Below are positions 9,671 to 17,740 of a stretch of 60,571 nt of DNA, in pieces (within the stretch, counting starts at the first letter, position 1; each line of letters opens with the position of its first letter). The stretch is from contig JAURGT010000005.1 in NCBI GenBank assembly GCA_030833665.1, forward strand, positions 1 to 60,571, in the 5' to 3' direction. The notes below the pieces were generated by a model. The model was given only the letters and a program-made list of their open reading frames with translations, ran no database searches and was not told the DNA's origin. Position numbers and translations under genes: made by a program. Source of the stretch: Miltoncostaeales bacterium. GTDB taxonomy: Bacteria > Actinomycetota > Thermoleophilia > Miltoncostaeales > Miltoncostaeaceae.

Positions 9671-10762
9671 TCAGTAGCGGCGCACTGTTCGGTAGAGGGT
9701 GTCGCGCTGCACGGCGCGGCGGCCGGTGGCCTCGATGGCTTCCACCATGCGCGGGGTGTCGAGGGTGAAGGCGGTGCCCGCGGCGCGCACGACGTTCTCC
9801 TCGATCATGATGGAGCCCATGTCGTCGCAGCCGGCCTCGAGCGCGAGCATGCCGATGCGAAGGCCCTGCGTGACCCACGACGACTGCATGTGCGGGATGT
9901 TGTCGAGGTAGAGCCGCGCGACGGCATTCATCATGAGGTAGTCGGCTGCGGTGGCGCGCTGGTGGTCGTCGCCGCGCGCAGAGCAGCCACCCGACTGGTA
10001 CGACCAGCACGCGAAGGCCGTGAACCCGCCCGTTTCGTCCTGCAGCTCGCGCAGCACGCGCAGGTGCTCCACCCGGTCATCCACCGTGTCCACCGTGCCG
10101 TACATCATCGTGGCGCTCGTGCGCAGTCCGCGCAGGTGCGCCTCGCGCATCACGCCGATCCACTCGGCCGTGGTGGTCTTGCGCGGAGCGATGACATCGC
10201 GTACCCGGTCGACCAGGATCTCCGCGCCGCCGCCCGGGATAGAGCCGAGGCCCGCTGCGATGAGGCGGTCGAGCACCTCGCCCACGTCCAGCTTGGAGTA
10301 AAGGGCGATGTGCAGCACCTCGCTCGGCGAGAGCGCGTGCAGGTGGATCGGGTAGCGCCGGGTGATGTCGCTGAAGAGGTCCTCGTACCACTCCATGCGC
10401 AGGTTGGGGTGGTGTCCGCCCTGCATGAGCAGAGCCGTGCCGCCCAGGTCGAGTGTCTCCTCGATCTTGCGGAAGATCACCGGCTTGCTGAGCACATACC
10501 CCTCGGGGTCGCGCGGATGGCGGTAGAACGCGCAGAAGTCGCAGTCGGTCACGCAGAAGTTGGTGTAGTTCACGTTGCGATCGATGACGAACGTGACCTC
10601 GTCGGGATCGGTCACGCGATCGCGGGCACGCTGGGCGGCCGCGGCGACGGCCACGACGTCGCGGGATGCCATGAGGGCGCGGGCGCCGTCGTCATCCAGC
10701 CGCTCGCCGGCGTCGAGCCGCTCGATCACGTCGAGGTGCCGTGCGGGCGCGACGGTGCTCAC
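9671..10762 (-). CDS. mqnC: Cyclic dehypoxanthinyl futalosine synthase (radical SAM)
   Basis: A 363-residue radical SAM enzyme of the futalosine menaquinone pathway, cyclising dehypoxanthine futalosine. The cluster motif is C70, C74, C77 in NYTNFCVTDCDFCAF, followed by YRHP and EGYVLS, which fits MqnC better than MqnE. QGGHHPNLRMEWYEDL and the C-terminal barrel part (MNAVARLYLDNIPHMQSSW) also match. It overlaps the end of mqnA by 4 nt (GTGA), implying translational coupling, and is the last gene of the run starting at ubiX. The stop abuts the inverted repeat at 9670. Confidence 0.94.
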   Translation of the reverse strand: MSTVAPARHLDVIERLDAGERLDDDGARALMASRDVVAVAAAAQRARDRVTDPDEVTFVIDRNVNYTNFCVTDCDFCAFYRHPRDPEGYVLSKPVIFRKIEETLDLGGTALLMQGGHHPNLRMEWYEDLFSDITRRYPIHLHALSPSEVLHIALYSKLDVGEVLDRLIAAGLGSIPGGGAEILVDRVRDVIAPRKTTTAEWIGVMREAHLRGLRTSATMMYGTVDTVDDRVEHLRVLRELQDETGGFTAFACWSYQSGGCSARGDDHQRATAADYLMMNAVARLYLDNIPHMQSSWVTQGLRIGMLALEAGCDDMGSIMIEENVVRAAGTAFTLDTPRMVEAIEATGRRAVQRDTLYRTVRRY

Positions 10763-11571
10763 GCGGCCACCGCCCGCAGGGCGGGTACCTCGCGCAGCTC
10801 GCCTGCCGCGCGGGCCATGTCAAGGAACGCCTCGAGGCCCGCCCGCTCGGCCTCGCCGAAGCCGTAGCGCAGGCGCGCGAGGTAGCCGCGGATGTAGGCC
10901 TCGTCGAACGGGAAGCGCTGCGCGGCCGCACGCGCCACGCCGTCGGGATCGGCGGCGAATGCGCCGCTGCCGGAGGAGATGGCGTCGCAGAGGGCGTCGA
11001 GCGCGGCCGGCCGGGTGACCGCCGCCTCCTCGCGCACCGCCCACACCGCGAACACCATCGGCAGGCCGGTGCGCTGCTGCCAGAGCTCGCCGAGGTCGAG
11101 GGAGTGCGGTGCGATGCGGTCGCGATGCGCCATGAGCGCGGCGTCGGCGATGAGCAGCGCCGCCTCGCCCGCGGCCAGCGCGGCCGGCGCCTCGAGGTCC
11201 GAGCCCATTACGCGGAACTCCACCTCCGGCCCCACGAGCACGCGCAGCAGGGTGACGCTGCTCGCGCTGTGCGGGGTGACGGCCACCCGGCGGACGTCCT
11301 CGAGCGGCACCGGGGAGAGCAGCCGGATGGAGTCCACGGCGCCCTCGCAGGCGATGCAGCCCACGGGCAGCAGGCGCAGGGTGTCCGCATTGCGCGCGTA
11401 GGCGATGCTGGACATCGCCGACACGTCGAGCTCGCCCCCGATGACACCGGCGTTCAGCAGGGCCGGGAGGCCGTCGGTGAACGTGACCCCGGGCAGCGCG
11501 GCGCGCTCGAGGTGGTGGTAGACGGGGAACATGTTGAGGGCGCTGATGCGCCCCACGCGCAGGTCACTCAT
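10759..11571 (-). CDS. mqnA: Chorismate dehydratase
   Basis: A 270-residue periplasmic-binding-protein-fold enzyme that dehydrates chorismate, the first futalosine-pathway step. MqnA/MqnD family patterns are visible: RVGRISALNMFPVYHHL at the N-terminus, the VSAMSSIAYAR switch with its Ser pair, VTPHSASSVTLLRVL and LIADAALM. ATG 11571 is chosen because it overlaps the upstream stop by 4 nt (ATGA) and starts the recognisable fold; a longer frame to 11775 is not homologous. MqnD is similar in fold, but the N-terminus and length favour MqnA. Confidence 0.92.
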   Translation of the reverse strand: MSDLRVGRISALNMFPVYHHLERAALPGVTFTDGLPALLNAGVIGGELDVSAMSSIAYARNADTLRLLPVGCIACEGAVDSIRLLSPVPLEDVRRVAVTPHSASSVTLLRVLVGPEVEFRVMGSDLEAPAALAAGEAALLIADAALMAHRDRIAPHSLDLGELWQQRTGLPMVFAVWAVREEAAVTRPAALDALCDAISSGSGAFAADPDGVARAAAQRFPFDEAYIRGYLARLRYGFGEAERAGLEAFLDMARAAGELREVPALRAVAA

Positions 11572-12029
11572 CGGGCCACCGCCCGTGCGCCCACGGCCTC
11601 GGCGAGGTGGTCGGGGTCGGCGTCCACGCCGTCGGGGATCACCCACTCGTCGGCGCCGAACGACACGGCCACCTGGCAGGCGGGCTCGCCGAGGGCGCTC
11701 CAGTCGGGGCGGATCGCCACGCCCGGGAGCACCCGCCGGGCGACGGCCGTGACCAGCAGGTCCTCGTTGCCCCACGAGCCGGGACGCTCCGCCGAGTCGG
11801 GACCCGGCACCAGCAGCACCGCGCGAACGGAGTCGCCCTGCGCGGCGATCTCGAGGAGGCGGTCGGCCACCTCGGCGTTCGTGGTGCCCGCGCCGTAGCG
11901 GACCTCCTCCACGCCGTTTCCGCAGCCATCGCCCCTGAGCCAGCCCACCTCGGCGGGCACCGGCAGCCCGGCCGCGGCCGCGACGGGATCACGGGAGTCG
12001 AGCAGGGAGATGACCTCGGCGCGGGTCAT
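11568..12029 (-). CDS. MqnE/MqnC-like protein lacking the radical SAM motif
   Basis: A 153-residue protein locked between the polyprenyl synthase and mqnA by two ATGA overlaps. Its C-terminal half, EDLLVTAVARRVLPGVAI then GEPACQVAVSFGADEW, lines up with the C-terminal barrel of MqnC encoded nearby (MNAVARLYLDNIP, then LRIGMLALEAGCDDM) and even better with the remembered end of MqnE (a GEK..QVALSFGADD pattern). It has no CxxxCxxC, so it cannot hold the SAM cluster. It may be a truncated paralogue with a new binding or partner role. The N-terminal 60 residues contain a CGNGVEEVRYGAG segment of unknown meaning. Function is unassigned; the likeness is by eye. Confidence 0.7.
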   Translation of the reverse strand: MTRAEVISLLDSRDPVAAAAGLPVPAEVGWLRGDGCGNGVEEVRYGAGTTNAEVADRLLEIAAQGDSVRAVLLVPGPDSAERPGSWGNEDLLVTAVARRVLPGVAIRPDWSALGEPACQVAVSFGADEWVIPDGVDADPDHLAEAVGARAVAR

Positions 12030-12997
12030 GCGTAGCGATCCACCATCCCAGCGGCGATCGTGCGGAGCGCATCCGCGTCGGCGCTGCCGATGTCGCCGTC
12101 GAGGCACTCTGTCGCCAGGGCCACCTCGTCGAGTGCCCTCGAGCGCGCGGCGGCGGCGCCCGGGTGCCCTGCGAGCCGGTCGCACAGGGCCTCGAGCCCC
12201 TCTCCGCCGGCCGCCACGCGGCCGATCTCGTTGCCGAGCGCGGGCTCCTCCTGGATGGCCAGGATCTGGGGCAGGGTGACGGTGCCGCTCAGGATGTCGG
12301 TGCCGCGCCGCTTGCCGGTCTCGGACGGCGAGCCCGACAGGTCGAGGATGTCATCGAGGATCTGGAACGCCACGCCCACGCGCGTGCCGAACGACGCCAG
12401 GCGCAGTTGGGCCTCCTCGGATCCCTCCGACAGCATGGCGCCGAGTCGGCACGCCACCGAGAAGAGCGCGCCGGTCTTGCGCCGGCACCGGGACACATAG
12501 GCGTCCACGGTGAGTCCGAGGTCACCCGTGGCGCGCTGCTGGTCCATCTCGCCGAGGGCGAGGTCGAGCGAGGCGTCGGCGAGCGCGCTCACCGCCGCCG
12601 GTGATCCGATGCGCGTGAGCTCCGCGAAGGCGCGCGCGAAGAGGAAGTCGCCCACATTGATGGCCGCCGCCGCCCCGTGCGCCCGCGCCACGGTGGGCCG
12701 TCCGCGCCGGGTGGTTGCGCCGTCGATGAGGTCGTCGTGCACGAGGGTGGCCATGTGCACGAGCTCCACGGCCGCCGCCGCCGTGACCAGCGCCGGGCGG
12801 TCATCCTCGTTGCCGGAGCTCGCGCAGAACACGAACATCGGGCGCACGCGCTTGCCACCCGCCACGAGGGTGTCCATGGCGGGCTCGCTGACCTCGGGCA
12901 CGTGCCCGCCGGCATAGCGGGCGAGTATCTCCTCGCACTGGGCGAGCCACGGGCGCAGGGGCTGGACGAACGCGTAGACGGGGGGCGCGGTGCTCAC
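12026..12997 (-). CDS. Long-chain polyprenyl diphosphate synthase
   Basis: A 323-residue trans-isoprenyl diphosphate synthase. The first Asp-rich motif is HDDLIDGA (D88, D89, D92) and the second is FQILDDILDL (D215, D216, D219); GGKRVRPM near residue 47 binds isopentenyl diphosphate. Small residues and no bulky stop directly before the first motif suggest a long product, so it probably makes the C35-C45 side chain of menaquinone, in line with its mqn and ubiX neighbours. It starts with GTG overlapping the ubiX stop by 4 nt. Exact chain length cannot be read reliably. Confidence 0.93.
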   Translation of the reverse strand: MSTAPPVYAFVQPLRPWLAQCEEILARYAGGHVPEVSEPAMDTLVAGGKRVRPMFVFCASSGNEDDRPALVTAAAAVELVHMATLVHDDLIDGATTRRGRPTVARAHGAAAAINVGDFLFARAFAELTRIGSPAAVSALADASLDLALGEMDQQRATGDLGLTVDAYVSRCRRKTGALFSVACRLGAMLSEGSEEAQLRLASFGTRVGVAFQILDDILDLSGSPSETGKRRGTDILSGTVTLPQILAIQEEPALGNEIGRVAAGGEGLEALCDRLAGHPGAAAARSRALDEVALATECLDGDIGSADADALRTIAAGMVDRYA

Positions 12998-13626
12998 GCG
13001 TCATCTCCCGTGGTCGCGATGCGGGGCTCTCCCCATCGCGTGAAGAGCGCGTGGTCGATGCGCAGCACGTCGAGCGCCTTGCCCACGACGAAGTCGATGA
13101 GGTCGTCGATGGTCTCGGGGCCGGCGTAGAGCCCCGGGGAGGCGGGCAGGATCACGCCGCCCGCCTCGGTGACCGCCACCATGTTGCGCAGCTGGATGAG
13201 CGAGAGGGGGGTCTCGCGCGGCATCAGCACGAGCTGGCCGCGCTCCTTGAGCATCACCTCGGCCACGCGGTGGATGAGGTTGTCACCCGTGCCGTGCGCG
13301 ATGCGCCCGAGCGTGGAGGTGGAGCAGGGAGCCACGAGCGCTGCGCGTGCACCCGATGAGCCCGACGCGAACGAGCAGGCGATGTCATCGGGGTCGAGCA
13401 TGTCGACCGCCCCGGGCGCCTGCGCGAACATGTCGGTGAAGCGCATCCGCACGTCGTCGTAGGACGCCGGCCTGGGGCCCTCTCCGAGGAGCTCGTGGCT
13501 GATCACCCGGGCGCCGGCATCGGAGATGCAGAGGCCCACGTGGTGGCCCGCCGCGGTGAGCGCGTTGAGGGCGCGGCCCCCGTAGAGGGCGCCGCTCGCT
13601 CCGGTAACCCCCAGGAAGATCCTCAT
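12994..13626 (-). CDS. ubiX: Flavin prenyltransferase UbiX
   Basis: A 210-residue flavoprotein-fold enzyme that prenylates FMN to make the cofactor of UbiD-type decarboxylases. The start MRIFLGVTGASGALYGGR is the FMN-binding loop; VAPCSTSTLGRIAHGTGDNLIHR and LMPRETPLSLIQLRNM are diagnostic. Starting at ATG 13626 removes a non-homologous 16-residue tail of the longer frame. Its partner UbiD is at 16.3 kb on the same strand. It heads the run ubiX, polyprenyl synthase, MqnE-like, mqnA, mqnC. Confidence 0.96.
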   Translation of the reverse strand: MRIFLGVTGASGALYGGRALNALTAAGHHVGLCISDAGARVISHELLGEGPRPASYDDVRMRFTDMFAQAPGAVDMLDPDDIACSFASGSSGARAALVAPCSTSTLGRIAHGTGDNLIHRVAEVMLKERGQLVLMPRETPLSLIQLRNMVAVTEAGGVILPASPGLYAGPETIDDLIDFVVGKALDVLRIDHALFTRWGEPRIATTGDDA

Positions 13627-13661
13627 GCGCCGATCGTAGACCCGATATCGCCGGAAACAGC

Positions 13662-13687
13662 CGGGGTCCCGCACATGCGGGACCCCG
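13662..13687 (-). terminator. Terminator hairpin between qcrC and ubiX
   Basis: A perfect 12-bp stem (13662-13673 with 13676-13687) formed by CGGGGTCCCGCA and its complement lies 30 nt past the qcrC stop and 35 nt before the ubiX start. There is no clear T run after it. It separates the bc-complex genes from the ubiX-mqn genes, so they may be two transcripts or a partly attenuated one. Confidence 0.65.
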
Positions 13688-13717
13688 TGTTAGACCGTTC
13701 GACAGGGGCTGGGAGGC

Positions 13718-14455
13718 CTACTTGTACTTCGTTCCCAGTCCGTTGAGGAAGGTGGACAGGTCCTCGAGCTCCTGCGGCGGCAGCGAGGCGTACGAGGGCA
13801 TCGGCGCCTTGGGTGCCTTGAGCCACGCGATCATCTTCGCGTTGTCCCATCCCTTGGCCCCCTCGTTGGTGAGGTCGGGGCCCGGTCCGGGTGCACCGAC
13901 ACCCGCCACCATGTGGCAGGAACCGCAGCCGTTGGCCATGTAGACGGCCATTCCCTTCGTGGCCTGCTCGTCGAGGCCGCTCACGGGCAGGGCGCCCTTG
14001 GCCACGCCGGCGGGCGAGTTGGCGCCGAGCCATGTGAGGTAGCAGAGCATCCCGGTGACGATCACCGTGAGGCCGAGCGCGAACGGGCGCTTCCAGATGC
14101 GGCGCTCGGGGCCACGGTCGATGAACGGCCAGACCACCAGAAGGATGATCAGGATGTTCGGGACCATGAAGGTGGCCATGATCACCGGGGTGAGCACGTT
14201 CTGGTTCGCGAAGATCTTCAGCAGCTCGAACGCGAAGTAGAAGTACCACTCGGGACGCGGGATGAAGTCGGTGGTGGCCGGGTTCACCGGCTCGCCGACC
14301 TCGACGCGGATCGTGATCGCCAGGACGATGATCGCGATGACCGTGAGGCCGGCGATCACCGTGTCCTTGTAGATCGCGTAGGGGAAGAACGGCTTGCCGG
14401 TCTTCTTCGCCTGCGCGTAGTCCTTGTCGTAGGCCTTCTTGTCGGCGGGCTTCAT
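13718..14455 (-). CDS. qcrC: Menaquinol-cytochrome c reductase cytochrome b/c subunit
   Basis: A 245-residue fusion of the subunit-IV-like half of cytochrome b with a cytochrome c domain, as in Bacillus QcrC. Residues 30-145 carry three membrane helices with the quinol-site PEWYF (68-72). A haem c site follows at C177, C180, H181 (CGSCH), with M219 in APMPSY as the likely sixth ligand. The complex oxidises menaquinol and passes electrons to cytochrome c while moving protons. It overlaps qcrB by 4 nt (ATGA). Confidence 0.95.
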   Translation of the reverse strand: MKPADKKAYDKDYAQAKKTGKPFFPYAIYKDTVIAGLTVIAIIVLAITIRVEVGEPVNPATTDFIPRPEWYFYFAFELLKIFANQNVLTPVIMATFMVPNILIILLVVWPFIDRGPERRIWKRPFALGLTVIVTGMLCYLTWLGANSPAGVAKGALPVSGLDEQATKGMAVYMANGCGSCHMVAGVGAPGPGPDLTNEGAKGWDNAKMIAWLKAPKAPMPSYASLPPQELEDLSTFLNGLGTKYK

Positions 14456-15285
14456 CGGGCGCCCTCCTTGGCCTCAACGGGCCAGCTCGCCGGGTAGTTC
14501 ACGCTGCCGGGCAGCGCCTTTGCCTTCTCGCGCGCGGCGGCGCGGCGGGCGTCCTCCTCATCCCGCTCGATGCGCAGGCGGCGCTTCGACCACGGCGGCT
14601 CGGAGATGCCGAGGCGCACGATGAAGTACAGGTGCAGGCCTATGAAGGTGGCTATGGCCCCGGGTATGACGAGCATATGTATCGAATAGAAGCGGGATAG
14701 CGTGGCTGGCCCGAACTCGGGGCCGGCGCGCAGGATGTCGCCGATGTAGGGGCCCACGATCGGGGCGCTCGCGAAGATGTTCACCGCCACCACCGTGGCC
14801 CAGTAAGCCTTCTGGTCCCACACCAGCAGGTAGCCGGTGAGGCCCATGAACATGGTGAGCAGCAGGAGGAACGAGCCGGTGATCCACGTGAGCTCACGCG
14901 GGTACTTGTAGGCGCCCCATATGAACACGCGCGCCATGTGCAGGAACACCACGATGATCATCACCGAGGCGCCCCACTTGTGCATGCCGCGCACGAGCCA
15001 GCCCCAGGTGACCTCGTTGGTGATGTACTCGATGCTCTGGTAGGCGCCGCCCTTGGTGTCGGGCACGTAGTACATCGCGAGGATGATCCCCGTGATGGCC
15101 TGCATGCCGAACACGACCATGGCCGTGAAGCCGAGGGTCTGGAACCAGCTGGTGCCCGCGGGGATGTTGCGGAACAGGAACCACCGCGTGCCGGTCTTGA
15201 CGCCGGACCGCTCGTCGACGTAGTCGATGGTGGCTTCTGTGCCCTTCTGGACGGGGTTCTTGGGCCCGATGTCCTTGGTCGTCAC
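14452..15285 (-). CDS. qcrB: Menaquinol-cytochrome c reductase cytochrome b subunit (b6-type)
   Basis: A 277-residue cytochrome b6-like protein with four core membrane helices. Haem b ligands are H102 and H116 (HKWGASVM, FLHMAR) on one helix and H203 and H218 (YSIHMLVIP, GLHLYFI) on another. The short form plus the separate PEWYF subunit is the split cytochrome b arrangement. The Arg/Glu/Ala-rich tail after residue 225 is soluble. It starts 10 nt after the Rieske gene. Confidence 0.95.
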   Translation of the reverse strand: MTTKDIGPKNPVQKGTEATIDYVDERSGVKTGTRWFLFRNIPAGTSWFQTLGFTAMVVFGMQAITGIILAMYYVPDTKGGAYQSIEYITNEVTWGWLVRGMHKWGASVMIIVVFLHMARVFIWGAYKYPRELTWITGSFLLLLTMFMGLTGYLLVWDQKAYWATVVAVNIFASAPIVGPYIGDILRAGPEFGPATLSRFYSIHMLVIPGAIATFIGLHLYFIVRLGISEPPWSKRRLRIERDEEDARRAAAREKAKALPGSVNYPASWPVEAKEGAR

Positions 15286-15294
15286 CGTGGGCTC

Positions 15295-16164
15295 CTACTC
15301 GAACGGGTAGAGGTGGGAGAGGGTCCCGGACACGGGGTAGCCGGGTCCGGCGAGCGGGTACGACTCCTGCTGCTGGTCGATCGAGTACGGCTTGCCCACC
15401 AGCACGCGGAGGTTCGGGTTGTTGCTCTTCGCGGCGACGGCCAGCGAGACGCGATCCTTGCCGGCCTCGACGTCCTGCGGCTCGAACTTCTTGCTCTGGT
15501 CGACGATCTTGATGTCCACGCGGTCGAGCGGGCGCGGCGGTGGACCACCGGTGACCAGTCCGCGCGAGTCGTACGCGCCGCCGTGGCACGGGCACACGTA
15601 GCCGGCGCTTCCCGGCGAATACGCGACCGGGCAGCCCAGGTGGGCGCAGCGGTTCCAGATGGCGATGAGGTCGAAGTCGTCCGCGCGAAGGCTGCTGGCC
15701 CACTTGGCGAACTGCGCCTCGAACTCCGCGGCGGGCTGGCCCGGAGTGGGCTGCGGCCGGGTTGAGGGGTCCTTGAGGCCGTACACCACGTAGATGCGGC
15801 GGTCGGCGTCGGACGACGGGCCCGAGACCGCCAGTGAGGCGACCTCGCCGATCTTGGTGGACGGCGTGGGGTTGGGATAGGGCGGCGGGTTCTTCAGGTA
15901 GTCGCTCGCCGGGCCGATGTCGACCCAGCGGTACTCCTCGGGCTTGAGCGGGGTGGAGACCGCGAAGCCGACGACGGGAACGAGGATCGCGGCGGCGAGC
16001 ACTCCACTGCCCGCGAACGCGGCGTTCGAGAGGAAGCGCGTGCGCGTGATGTAGCCGGGGTCGTCGGAGTGATCCGGCTCAGGGGTGAAGTCGGCCGCGC
16101 GCGGGCCCTGGTAGGGACCGCTCTGCGAACCGGGCGTGCCGTTGTTCGGCTCGTCCTCAGCCAC
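15295..16164 (-). CDS. qcrA: Rieske iron-sulfur subunit of the bc complex
   Basis: A 289-residue protein with an acidic N-terminal tail, one membrane anchor (about 46-70) and a Rieske domain. Cluster ligands are C173 and H175 (CAHLGC) and C191 and H194 (CPCHGG); C178 and C193 form the usual disulfide. The anchor is preceded by TRTRFLSNA rather than a perfect RR pair, so Tat export is probable but not certain. The GTG at 16164 has GGAGG five bases upstream. First gene of qcrABC. Confidence 0.95.
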   Translation of the reverse strand: MAEDEPNNGTPGSQSGPYQGPRAADFTPEPDHSDDPGYITRTRFLSNAAFAGSGVLAAAILVPVVGFAVSTPLKPEEYRWVDIGPASDYLKNPPPYPNPTPSTKIGEVASLAVSGPSSDADRRIYVVYGLKDPSTRPQPTPGQPAAEFEAQFAKWASSLRADDFDLIAIWNRCAHLGCPVAYSPGSAGYVCPCHGGAYDSRGLVTGGPPPRPLDRVDIKIVDQSKKFEPQDVEAGKDRVSLAVAAKSNNPNLRVLVGKPYSIDQQQESYPLAGPGYPVSGTLSHLYPFE

Positions 16165-16182
16165 TCCAACCTCCGTAGACGT

Positions 16183-16212
16183 TCATTAGGCACACGAGGT
16201 TATCCGAGGCAA
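16183..16212 (-). promoter_or_regulatory. Possible promoter of the qcrABC genes
   Basis: On the minus strand TTGCCT (16207-16212) and TAATGA (16183-16188) are 18 nt apart. The predicted start site is only about a dozen bases before the GGAGG of qcrA. Pattern-based only. Confidence 0.35.
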
Positions 16213-16294
16213 GCCCGGTGCGAGGGGAAAAGCGCGATTCCGGGGGTAGGTGGGGCCGGTTGTCCCGGCGCCGGGGGGACGCCCCGCACGTCAT

Positions 16295-17740
16295 CTACGC
16301 ATGAGGCAAGCGGATTCCGAATTCCGCCCACCTCGCGGTGACCGCCTCGCGCACGTCGTCGGACATGCGGATCTCGTCCGGCCAGGGGCGGACCTGCCCC
16401 TCCCCCTCCCACTTCGCGGTGGCGTCGAAGCCGATCTTGGCCCCGTATGCGGGCCATGGCGCGGCATGGTCGAGGGCGTCCACCGGCCCCTCCATCACCA
16501 GCACGTCGCGCTTCGGGTCGACATTCGAGAAGGCGCGGAACGCCACCTGCGAGACGTCGTGCACATCGATGTCCTCGTCCACCACGATCACGCAGCGGGT
16601 GAGCGAGAGCAGGCCCAGGCCCCACACGGCGTTGATGAGCTTCTTCGCGTGGCCGGGGTAGCGCTTGCGCACCGACACGATCGCGCAGTTGTGGAACACG
16701 CCCTCAAGCGGGAGGTTCATGTCCACGAGCTCGGGCACCGTCATGCGGATGAGCGGCAGGAAGAGGCGCTCCGTGGCCTTGCCCAGCCAGTAGTCCTCCA
16801 TGGGGGGCATGCCGACGATGGTCGTGGAGTAGATCGCGTCGCGGCGCATGGTGAGGCCGGTCACATGGAAGGCCGGGTACTGGTCCACCGGCGTGTAGAA
16901 GCCGGTGTGGTCGCCGAATGGGCCCTCGTCGCGGATGTCGGATGCGTCGACGTAGCCCTCGAGCACCACCTCGGCGTGGGCCGGGACCTCGATGTCCTGG
17001 GTGACGGCCTTCACCATCTCCACGCGGTCGCCGCGCAGGAAGCCCGCGAACATCATCTCGTCGAGCGCGGGGGGGAGCGGCGCGGTGGCCGAGTACGTGA
17101 CGGCGGGGTCGGTGCCGATGACCACCGCCACGGGCACGCGGCCCTGGGAGTCGAGCAGGTGCTGGCGGCCATCCTTGTGGATCTGCCAGTGCATCATGCA
17201 GGTGTTGCGGTCGACCTTCTGCACGCGGTACATGCCGCAGTTGCGCGTGCCGGTGCGCGGGTCGTTGCTGAACACCAGGGGGAGGGTGACGAATGGTCCG
17301 CCGTCGCCCGGCCAGCAGGTGAGGATGGGCAGCAGGTCGAGGTCCACCTCGTCCCCGCGCAGCACGACCTCCTGGCACGGTCCCGACTTCACGGACTTCG
17401 TGCCGAGCGAGGCCAGGTCCTTGAGCTTGCCGAGCGCCTTGACCTTGTCCATCAGGCCCTGGGGCGGCTGCATCTCGGCGATCTCCGCGATGCGGCCGGC
17501 GATCTCGTCGAGGCTCTCGCCGCCCAGGCCCATGGCCATGCGCCGCTCGGAGCCGAACTGGTTGATCAGCACCGGCAGGTCCGAGCCCCGGACGTTGGTG
17601 AAGAGCAGTGCCGGCCCACCGGCCTTCATCACCCGGTCGGAGATCTCGGTGATCTCGAGGTGGGGGTCGACCTCGGCCGTCACCTCGTGCAGCTCGCCGA
17701 TGCCGCGAAGCGCCGCGATCCACTCGCGCATGTCCTTCAT
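16295..17740 (-). CDS. UbiD-family prenylated-FMN decarboxylase (menaquinone pathway)
   Basis: A 481-residue UbiD-type decarboxylase, needing prenylated FMN made by UbiX (12994-13626). Family features include the N-terminal MREWIAALRGIGEL, GGPALLFTNVRG, NCGMYRVQKVDRNTCMMHWQ in the cofactor site and EGPFGDHTGFYTP with the catalytic Glu. In futalosine organisms UbiD homologues are thought to decarboxylate the naphthoate late in menaquinone synthesis; the neighbours support that role. Other UbiD substrates are possible. It overlaps the preceding gene by 4 nt. Confidence 0.92.
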   Translation of the reverse strand: MKDMREWIAALRGIGELHEVTAEVDPHLEITEISDRVMKAGGPALLFTNVRGSDLPVLINQFGSERRMAMGLGGESLDEIAGRIAEIAEMQPPQGLMDKVKALGKLKDLASLGTKSVKSGPCQEVVLRGDEVDLDLLPILTCWPGDGGPFVTLPLVFSNDPRTGTRNCGMYRVQKVDRNTCMMHWQIHKDGRQHLLDSQGRVPVAVVIGTDPAVTYSATAPLPPALDEMMFAGFLRGDRVEMVKAVTQDIEVPAHAEVVLEGYVDASDIRDEGPFGDHTGFYTPVDQYPAFHVTGLTMRRDAIYSTTIVGMPPMEDYWLGKATERLFLPLIRMTVPELVDMNLPLEGVFHNCAIVSVRKRYPGHAKKLINAVWGLGLLSLTRCVIVVDEDIDVHDVSQVAFRAFSNVDPKRDVLVMEGPVDALDHAAPWPAYGAKIGFDATAKWEGEGQVRPWPDEIRMSDDVREAVTARWAEFGIRLPHA

